Source: Bradyrhizobium sp. CER78
Lineage (GTDB): Bacteria > Pseudomonadota > Alphaproteobacteria > Rhizobiales > Xanthobacteraceae
Reading direction: 5' to 3'
Assembly (NCBI RefSeq): GCF_029846235.1
Contig: NZ_JARVWP010000002.1
Coordinates: forward strand, 62,001-126,000
DNA: 64,000 nucleotides
The translations under genes and the position numbers were made by a program. The notes under the pieces are model-generated. The model was not told where the DNA came from. It saw only the letters and a program-made list of their open reading frames with translations, and ran no database searches. Below are positions 29,311 through 38,618 of this stretch, in pieces (the stretch's first letter is position 1; each line of letters begins with the position of its first letter).

Positions 29311-30576
29311 CTATTGAATCCGCGCGAGCACCGCGAGGCGGCGGATGCCTTTGTTGCGGTAGGCGTCGAGGAACGCGTAATAATCCTTGAACGAGACGCA
29401 GCCGTTGGAGTCGCCGTTCGGACCGAGCATGAAGGTGTGCGCGAGCAGACCATCGCGGTTGAAGATCTTGCCTTCGCCGCCGATCGGATTGAGGCGCAAT
29501 GCCGGCACGCCGTGGAACAGTGCTTCGCGCGGCTTGAGCTCGTAAATGTGCGGCGGCGTCACGCCCACCATCTTCATGTGCGAGGACCTCGGATCGTCGA
29601 GCCTCGAGCCGAGACCCGAATGCGCCTCGAGGCGCGTGCCGTCGGGCAGGTACACGGTCTTGGCCGAGATGTCGTACACCGCGGTCTGGCGGTCATAGGG
29701 CGGCGAGCCGCCGAGCATCGGGTTCTGGTCCAGCGTCGAGGGAATGCTGCCGGTGACGTTGGCATCGGCGGAGGCAAACGACAGCAGCCCGCCGCTCGAC
29801 TCGCGCTTGCCCCACAGCTTCTCGACCATGGTCTGCCGCTCGCTCGATGCGATCGACATCACCGCGGCCTTGGCGCGCGCAGCCATGTCGCGAACGCCGC
29901 TGGATTTCACGGCTTGCTTGATCTCGGCCGGCTTCGGCTCGGAAGCCTTCTCAGCTGCCTTCTCAGCCGCCTTGGGCTGCACATTGGCGGCGGGATCGTT
30001 CAGCGCCACCTTCAGATTGGCGGCGGCTTGCTTCTTGGCGGTCTCGACCGATTTCGGCGCCGGCAGCGGCTTCGATGTTTCGGCGAGCTCCGCGCTGGCG
30101 ACCGCCCTCGCCGCTTCGGAGACCTTGGGCGCAGCGGCCTGCTTGATCGGGTCGATCTGCGTTGCGGCGTCGGCCACGACGCTGGACGCCACGCCCTCGG
30201 GCGATGCCGCCGCAAACCGATCGTTAAACATAAGTGGTGGTGCCGAGGCTTCCGACTTCGCAACCTCGCTCTTGGCAACCTCGCTCTTGGCGGGGGCCAC
30301 CGGCGCCGGCGTCAGGGACGCGAACACCTCGTTGAACGCGGGGGCCGGCCGTGCGGCGACCGCGACGGGCCGCTTCACCACCGGCGCATCGAACGATGCA
30401 CTGCCGACCGACGGATAGACGCCCGCCGCAAAGATGTTGGCGTAGACGGTCCAGGCGCAGCCAAGCACCAGCCCCGCCACCGCGGCGCTGCCGAGGAAAT
30501 GCTGTGGGAGGATTTTTCGGGAGGATTTCTTGCGGCTTGGCGCCCCAAGAACATACGCACTCGCACTCGTACCCAT
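29311..30576 (-). CDS. DUF2778 (L,D-transpeptidase-like) membrane-anchored protein
   Basis: 421 residues. One N-terminal membrane helix (FLGSAAVAGLVLGCAWTVYA), a long Ala/Lys/Pro-rich linker with KSEVA repeats, and a C-terminal DUF2778 domain carrying the His/Cys pair in AHTFMLGPNGDSNGCVSF, related to Tlde1-type L,D-transpeptidases. It should act on peptidoglycan in the periplasm. A GTG 13 codons upstream (30615) is an alternative start; neither has a strong ribosome site. Confidence 0.87.
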   Translation of the reverse strand: MGTSASAYVLGAPSRKKSSRKILPQHFLGSAAVAGLVLGCAWTVYANIFAAGVYPSVGSASFDAPVVKRPVAVAARPAPAFNEVFASLTPAPVAPAKSEVAKSEVAKSEASAPPLMFNDRFAAASPEGVASSVVADAATQIDPIKQAAAPKVSEAARAVASAELAETSKPLPAPKSVETAKKQAAANLKVALNDPAANVQPKAAEKAAEKASEPKPAEIKQAVKSSGVRDMAARAKAAVMSIASSERQTMVEKLWGKRESSGGLLSFASADANVTGSIPSTLDQNPMLGGSPPYDRQTAVYDISAKTVYLPDGTRLEAHSGLGSRLDDPRSSHMKMVGVTPPHIYELKPREALFHGVPALRLNPIGGEGKIFNRDGLLAHTFMLGPNGDSNGCVSFKDYYAFLDAYRNKGIRRLAVLARIQ

Positions 30577-30787
30577 ACGCCCGGCGCTCAAAACAGGTCC
30601 ACCTTTGTCCCTCACTCGACGCGTGGTCGAACGGTGTTCGGCTCAACGTCGCGCGGGGGCACAGACGGCCATTAAGGCGACTTTTAGTTAAATGCGACTT
30701 AACCGGATGCGATCCCCTGCAACGCGGGAAGTGCCTGTGGCGTAGGGCTTTTTTAAGATGATATTGGACCGCCAAAACGGCTTTTCT

Positions 30788-30892
30788 GTCCCATGGTGGG
30801 ACATTCCGGCATGCGGCTCTGTCGCCGCATGCCGAGATAAATCCTAGGGAGAATTTCCTTCCCGATCGCCCCGTAATTGCGCGGGGATCGGG
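30788..30892. other. three consecutive hairpins in the DUF2778/DUF899 gap
   Basis: GTCCCA-TGG-TGGGAC (30788-30802); an 11-bp perfect stem CGGCATGCGGC / GCCGCATGCCG (30807-30834); and CCCGATCGCCCCG / CGGGGATCGGG (30861-30892) with a 2-nt bulge. The last lies 13 nt from the DUF899 stop and may terminate that gene. The others fall in the far upstream region of the DUF2778 gene. The rest of 30577-30905 has no gene. Confidence 0.55.
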
Positions 30893-30905
30893 CAAAAACC
30901 ATCCC

Positions 30906-31601
30906 TCAATAGCTGAGCTTCGGATACCAGTCCGCGCCGCGCCCCTCGCGCGTGGTGTCGAGCAAAGTCCAGAGCGGATCCATGTCCGGCGCACCGCGCG
31001 GGTCCTGGCCGGGGTCCATCGTGCCCGCCCCCATTTCGCCAGCCCAGAAATGCCGGATCGTGCCGTCGTGGCGCGTGAAGACGTTGTAGCCGGGCAAATC
31101 GCTGTCATCCTTGCTGACATAGTCGCGCGTGTAGTCACCCGACGGATCCGAATAGACCTTGTGACGTGTCCAGCCGCGCGCCCGCTTCGCCTCGATCAAT
31201 CGCGCGATCGGCGAGCGCGCCACGAAAACCAGCGACACGCGCTGCTCGATATCGGGCAGCTTCTCCTCCCACGTGCCCATGAACGACGTGCACATCGGGC
31301 ACGGCTTCTCGCGTTGCGGGCCGAACATGTAGCTGTAGACGATGAGTGTCTGCTTGCTGCCGAAGAGATCGGCGAGCGACGCGGCGCCAGACTCGCCGAT
31401 GAACTCGTAGGCCTTGGTCACCTCGCCGCCGGGCGGCAACGCGCGACGCAGCTCGGCGACGCGCGCGATGTGCCGGCGCAGCTCGATCTCCTCGACGAGC
31501 AGCGCCTGGCGCGCGCGACGATACTCCGCGCTCTCATTGGGAAAGCGCCTGGTGTTGGTGCTGGCGAGCTCGGCGGCGGGCTTGAGGACGGAACTGGTCA
31601 T
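30906..31601 (-). CDS. DUF899 family thioredoxin-like protein
   Basis: 231 residues. The family core is visible: LIVYSYMFGPQREKPCPMCT with a CPMC thioredoxin-like motif, then FVARSPIARLIEAKRARGW and GYNVFTRHDGTIRHFWAGE. DUF899 proteins are cytoplasmic and predicted to be redox-active; no substrate is known. ATG 31601 was chosen as the family start (MTSSVLKPAAELAS). Confidence 0.92.
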   Translation of the reverse strand: MTSSVLKPAAELASTNTRRFPNESAEYRRARQALLVEEIELRRHIARVAELRRALPPGGEVTKAYEFIGESGAASLADLFGSKQTLIVYSYMFGPQREKPCPMCTSFMGTWEEKLPDIEQRVSLVFVARSPIARLIEAKRARGWTRHKVYSDPSGDYTRDYVSKDDSDLPGYNVFTRHDGTIRHFWAGEMGAGTMDPGQDPRGAPDMDPLWTLLDTTREGRGADWYPKLSY

Positions 31602-31680
31602 GGTTGGAACCTCGCGTGGTTGACGGGCTCCCTGGAAGACGAGCCGGCCCCGGATGATCCGACACTCAACGGCAACGATC

Positions 31681-33183
31681 TTATTGCAGTTCCGGCGGCG
31701 GCGAATGGTCCAGGACGTCGCCCTTTGCACCCTCCAGCAGATCGAGCGCGTAGGTCTCGATCACCAGCGGCCCGCGCATGCGCCTGGCCTCGCCTACCGT
31801 TTTGACATGGGCGAAATTGTCGCGCACCGCGGCCGGGATCTCCTGCTCGACCTCATGCACGTACAACAGCTTGCCGGACAGCTGCGCCGGGCTCGGCTCT
31901 GACATGTTGACCCAGCGAATGCGCTGGCCCTGCTGTGCGACGCAGGTGCCCTTGGGGAGATAGAAGGCAAGCCAGCCGGTGGTGCCGTAGTCCGGCGCCA
32001 GCACGCAGCTCGCGCCGGACCGCACGCGCGCCGCCTCGATCTTATCAGCGAGTTCCTGCCAGCCGACGCCGACGCTGCGCACGGTCGCGTCGCGGCGGTA
32101 AGCCGAGAGCATGCCGGTGTTGGCCTGCACGATCAGCAGCGCGAACAGCACGACGCCCGTGGGCGCGGCCCAGCGGCGGCAGAAATCGATCGTGCGCTGC
32201 TCGCGCGGCGCCCACTGCACCTGGATCGCCGCGACCGCGGCCGCCACCGCGAAGGCCGGATAGACCGGCGCGAACCAGTTGGCCTCGACCCGCGCATGCA
32301 GTGCGTGCCAGGTGAAGTAGACCACGATGGTCCAGAACATGCTGTTGATCAGCACGCGCGCGGGCATCGCGCCGGCGCGGCGCCGGTAGAGCGCGTAGAG
32401 GCCCATCACGCCGAGGATGAAGACCAGCGGCGTCGCGAACGCAAACTGGGTCGGGATCAACTCGGCGATGTAGGTCGGCCGGAAGTCCTCGATCCGGGCG
32501 CGGCCCATCTGCTTGATGAACGACACCCAGTGGTGATCGGCATTCCAGAGAATGACCGGCGCAAACAGGCCGGCCGCGACCAGGCCGCCGAGATACAGCC
32601 AGGGCGAGAGAAACCAGCGCCGCAGCTGCGGCACGCTTGCAAGCCAGATAAGGATCGCGGGACCGAAGAACAGCGCGGTGTATTTCGACAGCAGCGCCAG
32701 GCCGGCGCTGGCGCCAACCGTTAGCCACCAGGCGCCGCGGCCGCTCTCCAGCATCTTCGCGAGCGCGTACAGCAGGAAGCTGGACGCAACCAGCAGCGGC
32801 GCATCGGGCGTCACGATCAAGGTGCCGGCAGCGGCCATCAGCGTGACGTTGAGCAGGATCGTCGCGCTGGCGGCGATGCGCTGGCCGCCGAACAGGATCT
32901 CGGCCGCCCGGTAGATCGCCCAGCTCATCGGCAATGCGAGCAGGATCGACACCAGCCGCACGCCGAACGGCGTATCGCCCGCGATCATGGTGCCGAGCCG
33001 GATCACCACCGCCACCATCGGCGGATGGTCGTAATAGCCGCCGGCGAGCGACTTCGACCACATCCAGTAATAGGCTTCGTCGAAAGTCAGCGGCGTCCAT
33101 GCGGCGGCGGCCAGCCGCAACCCGACCAGCGCGCACACCGCAAGCGCGGTGTTCCGGGCCAGCCGCGCCTCGTTCGCGTTCAT
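31681..33183 (-). CDS. GT39/ArnT-like membrane glycosyltransferase
   Basis: 500 residues with about 11 membrane helices. The N-terminal periplasmic loop holds FDEAYYWMWSKSLAGGYYDH, the catalytic DE motif of the PMT/ArnT superfamily. It would transfer a sugar from a polyprenyl-phosphate carrier to an acceptor on the outer face of the inner membrane. It starts 7 nt after the GT2-GtrA stop, so the two are one operon: the latter likely makes and flips the lipid-linked sugar used here. The acceptor is unknown. Confidence 0.92.
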   Translation of the reverse strand: MNANEARLARNTALAVCALVGLRLAAAAWTPLTFDEAYYWMWSKSLAGGYYDHPPMVAVVIRLGTMIAGDTPFGVRLVSILLALPMSWAIYRAAEILFGGQRIAASATILLNVTLMAAAGTLIVTPDAPLLVASSFLLYALAKMLESGRGAWWLTVGASAGLALLSKYTALFFGPAILIWLASVPQLRRWFLSPWLYLGGLVAAGLFAPVILWNADHHWVSFIKQMGRARIEDFRPTYIAELIPTQFAFATPLVFILGVMGLYALYRRRAGAMPARVLINSMFWTIVVYFTWHALHARVEANWFAPVYPAFAVAAAVAAIQVQWAPREQRTIDFCRRWAAPTGVVLFALLIVQANTGMLSAYRRDATVRSVGVGWQELADKIEAARVRSGASCVLAPDYGTTGWLAFYLPKGTCVAQQGQRIRWVNMSEPSPAQLSGKLLYVHEVEQEIPAAVRDNFAHVKTVGEARRMRGPLVIETYALDLLEGAKGDVLDHSPPPELQ

Positions 33184-33190
33184 GCCGCCG

Positions 33191-34324
33191 TCATCGCTTG
33201 CGCCAGACGAACAGCCCGGACATCGCGTAGTTCCACACCACGCCCATCAGCGCGCCGGCCGCGCCCGCAAGCCACCAGATCGGCTCCTGGTCGTAGACCG
33301 AGAACGCGACGCCGACATTGGCCAGCAGGCCGACACTGCAGACCAGATAGAACAGCAGCAGGCCGCGCAGGATGCCAAAGCCCTTCAGCCGCTGGTCGCG
33401 GTAGGTCAGGAAATTGTTGAGGATGAAGTTGCTGGTCATGGCGACGATCGCGCCGGTGGCCTGCGCCTCCGGGAATGGCGCCTTGAACAGCTCCAGTGCG
33501 ATGAACAGCACGCTGAGATGCACCAGCAGGCCGAGCCCGCCGACCGCTGCGAACAGAATGAAGCGCAGCGAGATCAGGTCGTTGGTCAGCTTCGCCAGCA
33601 CGAGGCCAAGGAAGTCGAGCGCGACCATCGAATCGAGCTTGCTCTCGCCATGCTGGCGGGCGCCGAATGTGTAGGGAATCTCGACCGTGCGCAGCTTGCC
33701 TTCCGCCGTCGCCACGACGTCGAGCAGGATCTTGAAGCCCTGGGTCGAGAGCTGCGGCGCGAGCTGCTCGAAACGGTCGCGTCGGATCATGAAGAAGCCG
33801 CTCATCGGATCGGCGACCTCGACCTTCAGCGCGCGGCGCGCGATCTCGGTGGCGAAGGCGCTGGCGCCGGCGCGCTGCTTGTTGAAGCCGTCGGCCTTGT
33901 AGCCCTCGATGTAGCGGCTGCCGACCACGAGCTCGGCCTCGCCGCTCTGCAGCAGTCCCAGCATCTTCGGGAGCTGGGTCTCGTCGTGCTGCAGGTCGGC
34001 GTCCATGACGGCGGCATAGGGTGCGCTCGAGGCCAGGATGCCCTCGATGCAGGCGCCGGACAGGCCGCGCCGGCCGATTCGGCGGATGCAGCGCACACGG
34101 GAATCCTTCCGCGCCAGCGCGCGCACCACGTCCCAGGTTCCGTCGGGCGAATTGTCATCGACGAAGATGACTTCCCAGGACACGTCCTTCAGGGTCGCGT
34201 CGAGCCGGCGGTACAGCACCGTGACATTGTCGCGTTCGTTGAAGGTTGGGACGACCACCGAAAGCTGCGGCAGACTTGCTGCCGGCAATGCGGTTTCGGG
34301 GCTCGGCTTGATGGCTTCGTTCAT
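33191..34324 (-). CDS. polyprenyl-phosphate glycosyltransferase with GtrA-type flippase domain
   Basis: 377 residues. The first 240 form a GT2 domain (LSVVVPTFNERDNV, FVDDNSPDGTW and the DAD motif of AVMDADLQHD) similar to dolichol-phosphate mannosyltransferase. The C-terminal 130 residues carry four membrane helices of the GtrA family. It would load a sugar onto undecaprenyl phosphate and flip it for the adjacent GT39 enzyme. ATG 34324 was chosen; the upstream in-frame extension has no ribosome site. Confidence 0.93.
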   Translation of the reverse strand: MNEAIKPSPETALPAASLPQLSVVVPTFNERDNVTVLYRRLDATLKDVSWEVIFVDDNSPDGTWDVVRALARKDSRVRCIRRIGRRGLSGACIEGILASSAPYAAVMDADLQHDETQLPKMLGLLQSGEAELVVGSRYIEGYKADGFNKQRAGASAFATEIARRALKVEVADPMSGFFMIRRDRFEQLAPQLSTQGFKILLDVVATAEGKLRTVEIPYTFGARQHGESKLDSMVALDFLGLVLAKLTNDLISLRFILFAAVGGLGLLVHLSVLFIALELFKAPFPEAQATGAIVAMTSNFILNNFLTYRDQRLKGFGILRGLLLFYLVCSVGLLANVGVAFSVYDQEPIWWLAGAAGALMGVVWNYAMSGLFVWRKR

Positions 34325-34583
34325 GAGCGCCAGCGTATAGCCGCAGCCTCCCCCGCTGCCAAGGCGGGCCGGCCGAATCGCGGTCTCGGGAAGCGGGAAA
34401 ACGGGGCAAAATACCCCTGAAAATGCCAACGACCACGAACAAGGGGCGCGCGTACATCCGGCGCAGCCGACATTGTCGTGGTCGTCCCAGCGCCGGAGCC
34501 CTTAAGCTGCAACGTCGCCGTTATGATCCAGATAGGAAGCCGCCATGCGGTTCGCAAGGGGCAGTCTGGCGGGCGTCCTGGCG

Positions 34584-34790
34584 CTAGTTGTTCGGGACTT
34601 CCCGGATCACCGGGCCGCGCGGCACGGGGGCTGCCGGCGCGGCCTCGGCGGCGGGCGCCGCCTGCGGTGCCGCTGCGGGCTGGGTCGGGTTACGGAGCTG
34701 GCTGGGCGACGGCCCGTAGATGAACGCTGCCGCCAGCGCGATGGCTGCGACCAATGCGCCCAAGAACCCTGCCGTCGATTGTGAGCGCAT
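34584..34790 (-). CDS. small Ala/Pro-rich membrane-anchored protein
   Basis: 68 residues: an N-terminal hydrophobic helix (FLGALVAAIALAAAFIYGPS) then a Pro/Ala-rich tail ending PRGPVIREVPNN. The start MRSQSTAG at 34790 is preferred over one 12 codons upstream. No family is recognised. Similar short proteins are common in the genus. Confidence 0.6.
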   Translation of the reverse strand: MRSQSTAGFLGALVAAIALAAAFIYGPSPSQLRNPTQPAAAPQAAPAAEAAPAAPVPRGPVIREVPNN

Positions 34791-34857
34791 GCCGATGATC
34801 CCCTCGCCTACGCGGATTGATATCAAAAATCGGCCGACCGCAACAGGATTTGGGAAC

Positions 34858-35229
34858 CTATTTCGCGGCGGCCTTGCGCCGGGTGAAGGCGGTCACGATG
34901 TCCTTCTGCGCCAGCTCGATCGCGCGGTTGGCGGTGGTCAGATTCGCGTCGGCATCTTGCTTCGGAAATTGCAGCGACAGGAAGTCGATCAGCGACACCC
35001 GGAAGTTCTGCCGCTCCGAGGGACAGACATTGGCGATCAGCGAGGTGAACTCCTGGTCGGACAGCGCCTTGTTGCTGTCGCGGGGATATTCGCGGGCGAG
35101 ACAATTCCGGTAAGCGTCGCGGCCGGTGATCGCGAGCTTGTGCGCATCGTCGACCTCGTCGGCCATTGCAGCGAACGATATCGCAGCGGAGGACATGATC
35201 AGGAGGGCGGCCGCAACCAGCATGCGCAT
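34858..35229 (-). CDS. small exported hypothetical protein
   Basis: 123 residues with a Sec signal peptide (MLVAAALLIMSSAAISFAAM, cleavage near ADE) and a mature part of about 95 residues with two Cys (RNCLAREYP and NVCPSERQNF) that may form a disulphide. ATG 35229 follows GGAG. No known domain. Divergent from the DUF72 gene. Confidence 0.72.
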   Translation of the reverse strand: MRMLVAAALLIMSSAAISFAAMADEVDDAHKLAITGRDAYRNCLAREYPRDSNKALSDQEFTSLIANVCPSERQNFRVSLIDFLSLQFPKQDADANLTTANRAIELAQKDIVTAFTRRKAAAK

Positions 35230-35357
35230 ATGTTGTTCTCCATTTTGGCGCATCGTAGCGAAGAGCGACAACGACGATAAGCATCCCCCCGCCGATCTGG
35301 CAAACTGGCCAATCACGATTATTTTGACTACTCTCGACCCCTGTTCCCTCCCTCACG

Positions 35358-36218
35358 ATGAGTGCAGTCGTGGCCAAAGCTCCCACCAAGGCAACCAAGA
35401 CAGACGCCAAGACGACCAAGACGGACGCAGGCAACATCTATATCGGCATCGGCGGCTGGACCTTCGAGCCGTGGCGCGGAGTGTTCTATCCCGAGAAGCT
35501 CACGCAATCGAAGGAGCTGTCCTACGCCGCCTCGAAGCTGACCTCGATCGAGATCAACGGCACCTATTACGGCTCGCAGAAGCCGGAGAGCTTTCGCAAA
35601 TGGGCCAGCGAAGTGCCCGACGGCTTCATCTTCTCGCTGAAGGGGCCGCGCTTCGCCACCAACCGCCGCGTGCTCGCCGAGGCCGGCGATTCGGTGAAGC
35701 GGTTCTATGATTCGGGCGTGCTGGAATTGAGGGACCGGCTCGGCCCGGTGCTCTGGCAGTTCGCGCCGACCAAGAAGTTCGACGGCGCCGATTTCGGCAA
35801 GTTCCTCGAATTGCTGCCGCGCAAGCTCGATGGCCGCGCGCTGCGCCATGTGGTCGAAGTGCGTCACGACAGCTTTTGCGTGCCCGAGTTCATTGCGCTC
35901 ATTCGCGAGCACGAGGTGCCGGTGGTGTTTGCCGAGCACGGCAAATATCCGGCGATCGCCGACGTCGCCAGCGACTTCGTCTATGCCCGGCTGCAGAAGG
36001 GCGATGACGAACTGAAGACTTGCTATCCGCCGAAGCAGCTCGACGCCTGGGCCAAGCGGTTTCAGGACTGGGCCAGCGGCGGCGAGCCGGACGACTTGCC
36101 GAAGGTCGACAAAACAGCGCCGAAGAAGGCGCCGCGCGACGTGTTCGCCTACGTGATCCACGAGGGCAAGATCCGCGCGCCCGCAGGCGCGATGGAATTG
36201 ATCGAACGGGTGAAGTGA
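35358..36218 (+). CDS. DUF72 family protein (YecE-like)
   Basis: 286 residues. After a Lys/Thr-rich tail of about 25 residues comes the TIM-barrel DUF72 core: YIGIGGWTFEPWRGVFYP, then EINGTYYGSQKPESFRKWA and a conserved HVVEVRHDSF. Cytoplasmic; a metal-dependent enzyme has been suggested but no reaction is established. The DUF488 gene follows 10 nt downstream; the two probably form one transcript. Confidence 0.92.
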   Translation: MSAVVAKAPTKATKTDAKTTKTDAGNIYIGIGGWTFEPWRGVFYPEKLTQSKELSYAASKLTSIEINGTYYGSQKPESFRKWASEVPDGFIFSLKGPRFATNRRVLAEAGDSVKRFYDSGVLELRDRLGPVLWQFAPTKKFDGADFGKFLELLPRKLDGRALRHVVEVRHDSFCVPEFIALIREHEVPVVFAEHGKYPAIADVASDFVYARLQKGDDELKTCYPPKQLDAWAKRFQDWASGGEPDDLPKVDKTAPKKAPRDVFAYVIHEGKIRAPAGAMELIERVK

Positions 36219-36228
36219 GCGAGCAGCG

Positions 36229-36690
36229 ATGGCGAAGGCAAAACGGCTGTTCACCATCGGCTACGAGCAGACGCCGTCGAAAGCCGTGCTCGACGAGCTC
36301 CAGCACGCCGGCGTAAAGCTGCTGGTCGACGTCCGCGCCATCGCCTCCTCGCGCCGTCCCGGCTTCTCCAAGACCCAGCTCGCCGCCGGCCTCGACGAGC
36401 GCGGCATCGGCTACGTCCACCTCCGCGGCCTCGGTACGCCGAAGGGCGGGCGCGAGGCGGCGCGCAGCGGACAATATGCGCTGCTGCACAGGATCTATTC
36501 GGCGCACCTCAAGACGGTGCAGGCCAAGGAGGAGCTCGACGAGCTGTCGGCGCTGGTGAAGAAGTCCGGCCCGGTCTGCATCCTCTGCTACGAGCGCGAC
36601 CACGAGCACTGCCACCGGCGCTGGATCGCCGAAATCATCGAAGAGCGCGACGGCGTCAAGATCGAGAATTTGGCCGCGCCGCAGCTCTAG
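36229..36690 (+). CDS. DUF488 family protein
   Basis: 153 residues: FTIGYEQTPSKAVLDELQ, LLVDVRAIASSRRPGFSK and the C-terminal ILCYERDHEHCHRRWIAE signature with Cys and His that could bind metal. Function unknown. It is 10 nt downstream of DUF72. Its stop overlaps that of the convergent phzF-like gene: both use the palindrome CTAG at 36687-36690. Confidence 0.92.
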   Translation: MAKAKRLFTIGYEQTPSKAVLDELQHAGVKLLVDVRAIASSRRPGFSKTQLAAGLDERGIGYVHLRGLGTPKGGREAARSGQYALLHRIYSAHLKTVQAKEELDELSALVKKSGPVCILCYERDHEHCHRRWIAEIIEERDGVKIENLAAPQL

Positions 36691-37604
36691 CCGCCCTCGC
36701 CTGCTACATTCAACGTCCCCTCCATCATCTTCACGCAGCCGCCGCCGACATGCACCGAGGTGATCGCGCCGCCCTGCTTACGGACCCGCGTCAGCAATAG
36801 GCTCGGCCGGCCCATATCGACGCCCTGCCCGATCCGCAGCCGCAGTTCGCCGTCGCGCGCGGGATCGATATCGGCAAGCAGCGCCGCGCAGGCAGCGGTC
36901 GCACTGCCGGTGGCGGGATCTTCGGACAGCCCGCTCGCACCGGGATGGAACATGCGCGCCTGCAGGTCGAGCGGTTGCTCGCTCGCCGGCACATCTCGGG
37001 TGTAGAAATAAACGACGTCGCGGCCGATCTGCGCGAGCGCCCTCGCGAACGCAGCGGCATCGGGCCGCGCACGCTTCAGTGCCTCGCGCGACGCGATCTC
37101 CACCACCAGGAACGGCAGGCCAACCGAGACGACCTGCGGCGCATGCCGGTCGGTCTTCACATCGTCGGCCGACAACGACAGGCACGCAGCCGCATCCGCC
37201 GCACTCACCACATTGGTCCGCTGCAAGGCCTGCGGCGCGGTCAACTCGGCGCCGGCCACCCTGCCGCCGTCGGACAGGATCGCGACCGGTACGAGGCCGG
37301 CTTTCTCTTCGAATTTCAGCTGCTCGGGCGGCTTCACCGCCTGGCTCGCCAGCACGAAGGCGGTGCCGACATTGGGATGGCCGGCGAACGGAATTTCCGA
37401 ACGCACCGTGAAGATGCGAACGTTGGCGTCGTTGGCCTTGTCTTGCGGCGGCAGCACGAACGTCGTCTCGGAATAGTTGAACTCGGTCGCGATCGCCTGC
37501 ATCTGCGCGGTCGACAGCCCCTGGGCGTCGAGCACCACGGCGAGTGGGTTGCCGCCGAAGGCGCGGTCGGTGAAAACGTCGACGGTGATATAGCGCCGCT
37601 GCAT
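36687..37604 (-). CDS. PhzF-family isomerase/epimerase
   Basis: 305 residues. The start YITVDVFTDRAFGGNPLAVV and the catalytic Glu in FNYSETTFVLP near residue 46 mark the PhzF/DapF-like fold; PFAGHPNVGTAFVLA follows. Family members isomerise small acids, as PhzF does in phenazine synthesis, but no phenazine genes are nearby, so the substrate is unknown. ATG 37604 gives the standard N-terminus. Confidence 0.92.
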   Translation of the reverse strand: MQRRYITVDVFTDRAFGGNPLAVVLDAQGLSTAQMQAIATEFNYSETTFVLPPQDKANDANVRIFTVRSEIPFAGHPNVGTAFVLASQAVKPPEQLKFEEKAGLVPVAILSDGGRVAGAELTAPQALQRTNVVSAADAAACLSLSADDVKTDRHAPQVVSVGLPFLVVEIASREALKRARPDAAAFARALAQIGRDVVYFYTRDVPASEQPLDLQARMFHPGASGLSEDPATGSATAACAALLADIDPARDGELRLRIGQGVDMGRPSLLLTRVRKQGGAITSVHVGGGCVKMMEGTLNVAGEGG

Positions 37605-37703
37605 CGTGCGTGTCCTTGTGCTCCGGTCATCCGCGACCGATGGCGTCATCGTAGCACAGCCGCAATGAAGCCATTCAGAGCACTCGGTACAATCACACGT
37701 GAG

Positions 37704-38603
37704 CTAGAACCGAAACAGCGCGCGCGGCGATGCGAGCACGCGTGCGCGCTCATCGGCATCGGTGACGAGTTCGTCGAGGAATTTGCGGTTCTTCGTGTAG
37801 CTCTGCGTCGACTCGAATTGCGTGTGCGGCCAGTCGCTGCCCCACAGCAGCCGATCGAGGCCGTAGGCATTGCGCAGCAGCGGATAGGCCTGCTTCGCGA
37901 ACGCCTCGCCGTTGGGACCATTGCGATACGGCGCGGAAATCTTGACCCAGACATTGCGCGTCGCGCCGAGCTTGAGCACCGCCTGGAAGCCGGGATCGTC
38001 GATGCCGAGCTTCGGATCGGGCAAGGCGAAGTGATCGAGCACGACCTTCACGCCCTGGTCGAGCAGCGTTGGCGCGAGCGTCGCAAGGTCCGTCGCATTG
38101 CGCTGGATCTCGACCTGCCAGTCGAGCGTCCGGATCTGCGCCAGCAGCGCCGTCCACTCGCCCGACGTCAGATCGGGCAGCTTCTGGCCGACCAGATTGA
38201 GACGGATGCCGGCGACGCCGGCGCGATCGAGTTCGCGGAGCTCCTCCGCCGCGACCGTGGGATCGACCACGGCGATGCCGCGCAGCCGGCCATTGGTCGC
38301 CTTCAAGCATTCGACCAGATAGGAATTGTCGGTGCCGAGAAAGCTCGGCTGCACCAGCACGCCGTTGGTGATGCCGTTCTGGTCGAGCTGCTGCAGATAG
38401 AGCGCGAGCGGTGCGTCGTAGTCGGGCGCATAGCGGCGTCCCGGCGCGAGCTTCAGCCCGCGATGGAAGACGTGGGCGTGGGTATCGATCGCCGGTTGCG
38501 GCACCTCAGCCCTCACTTTGCGCGCCAAGCCGCCCGCCGACAACGCGGCAACCATCCCCGCGGCAAACCGGCGCCGCGTCAACCCGTGTTCGTACGATGT
38601 CAT
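37704..38603 (-). CDS. Tat-exported amidohydrolase (LigI/2-pyrone-4,6-dicarboxylate lactonase-like)
   Basis: 299 residues. A Tat leader (LTRRRFAAGMVAALSAGGLA) is followed by an amidohydrolase-2 TIM barrel with the HxH metal/substrate pair in IDTHAHVFHRG, then LDHFALPD and the C-terminal WGSDWPHTQFE with its Asp. ATG 38603 is 7 nt after GAGG; an ATG two codons earlier is too close. The MFS carrier gene ends 15 nt upstream and a GntR gene precedes that, so the three probably take up and hydrolyse one carboxylate or lactone. Confidence 0.9.
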   Translation of the reverse strand: MTSYEHGLTRRRFAAGMVAALSAGGLARKVRAEVPQPAIDTHAHVFHRGLKLAPGRRYAPDYDAPLALYLQQLDQNGITNGVLVQPSFLGTDNSYLVECLKATNGRLRGIAVVDPTVAAEELRELDRAGVAGIRLNLVGQKLPDLTSGEWTALLAQIRTLDWQVEIQRNATDLATLAPTLLDQGVKVVLDHFALPDPKLGIDDPGFQAVLKLGATRNVWVKISAPYRNGPNGEAFAKQAYPLLRNAYGLDRLLWGSDWPHTQFESTQSYTKNRKFLDELVTDADERARVLASPRALFRF

Positions 38604-38618
38604 GATCATTCCTCATCA

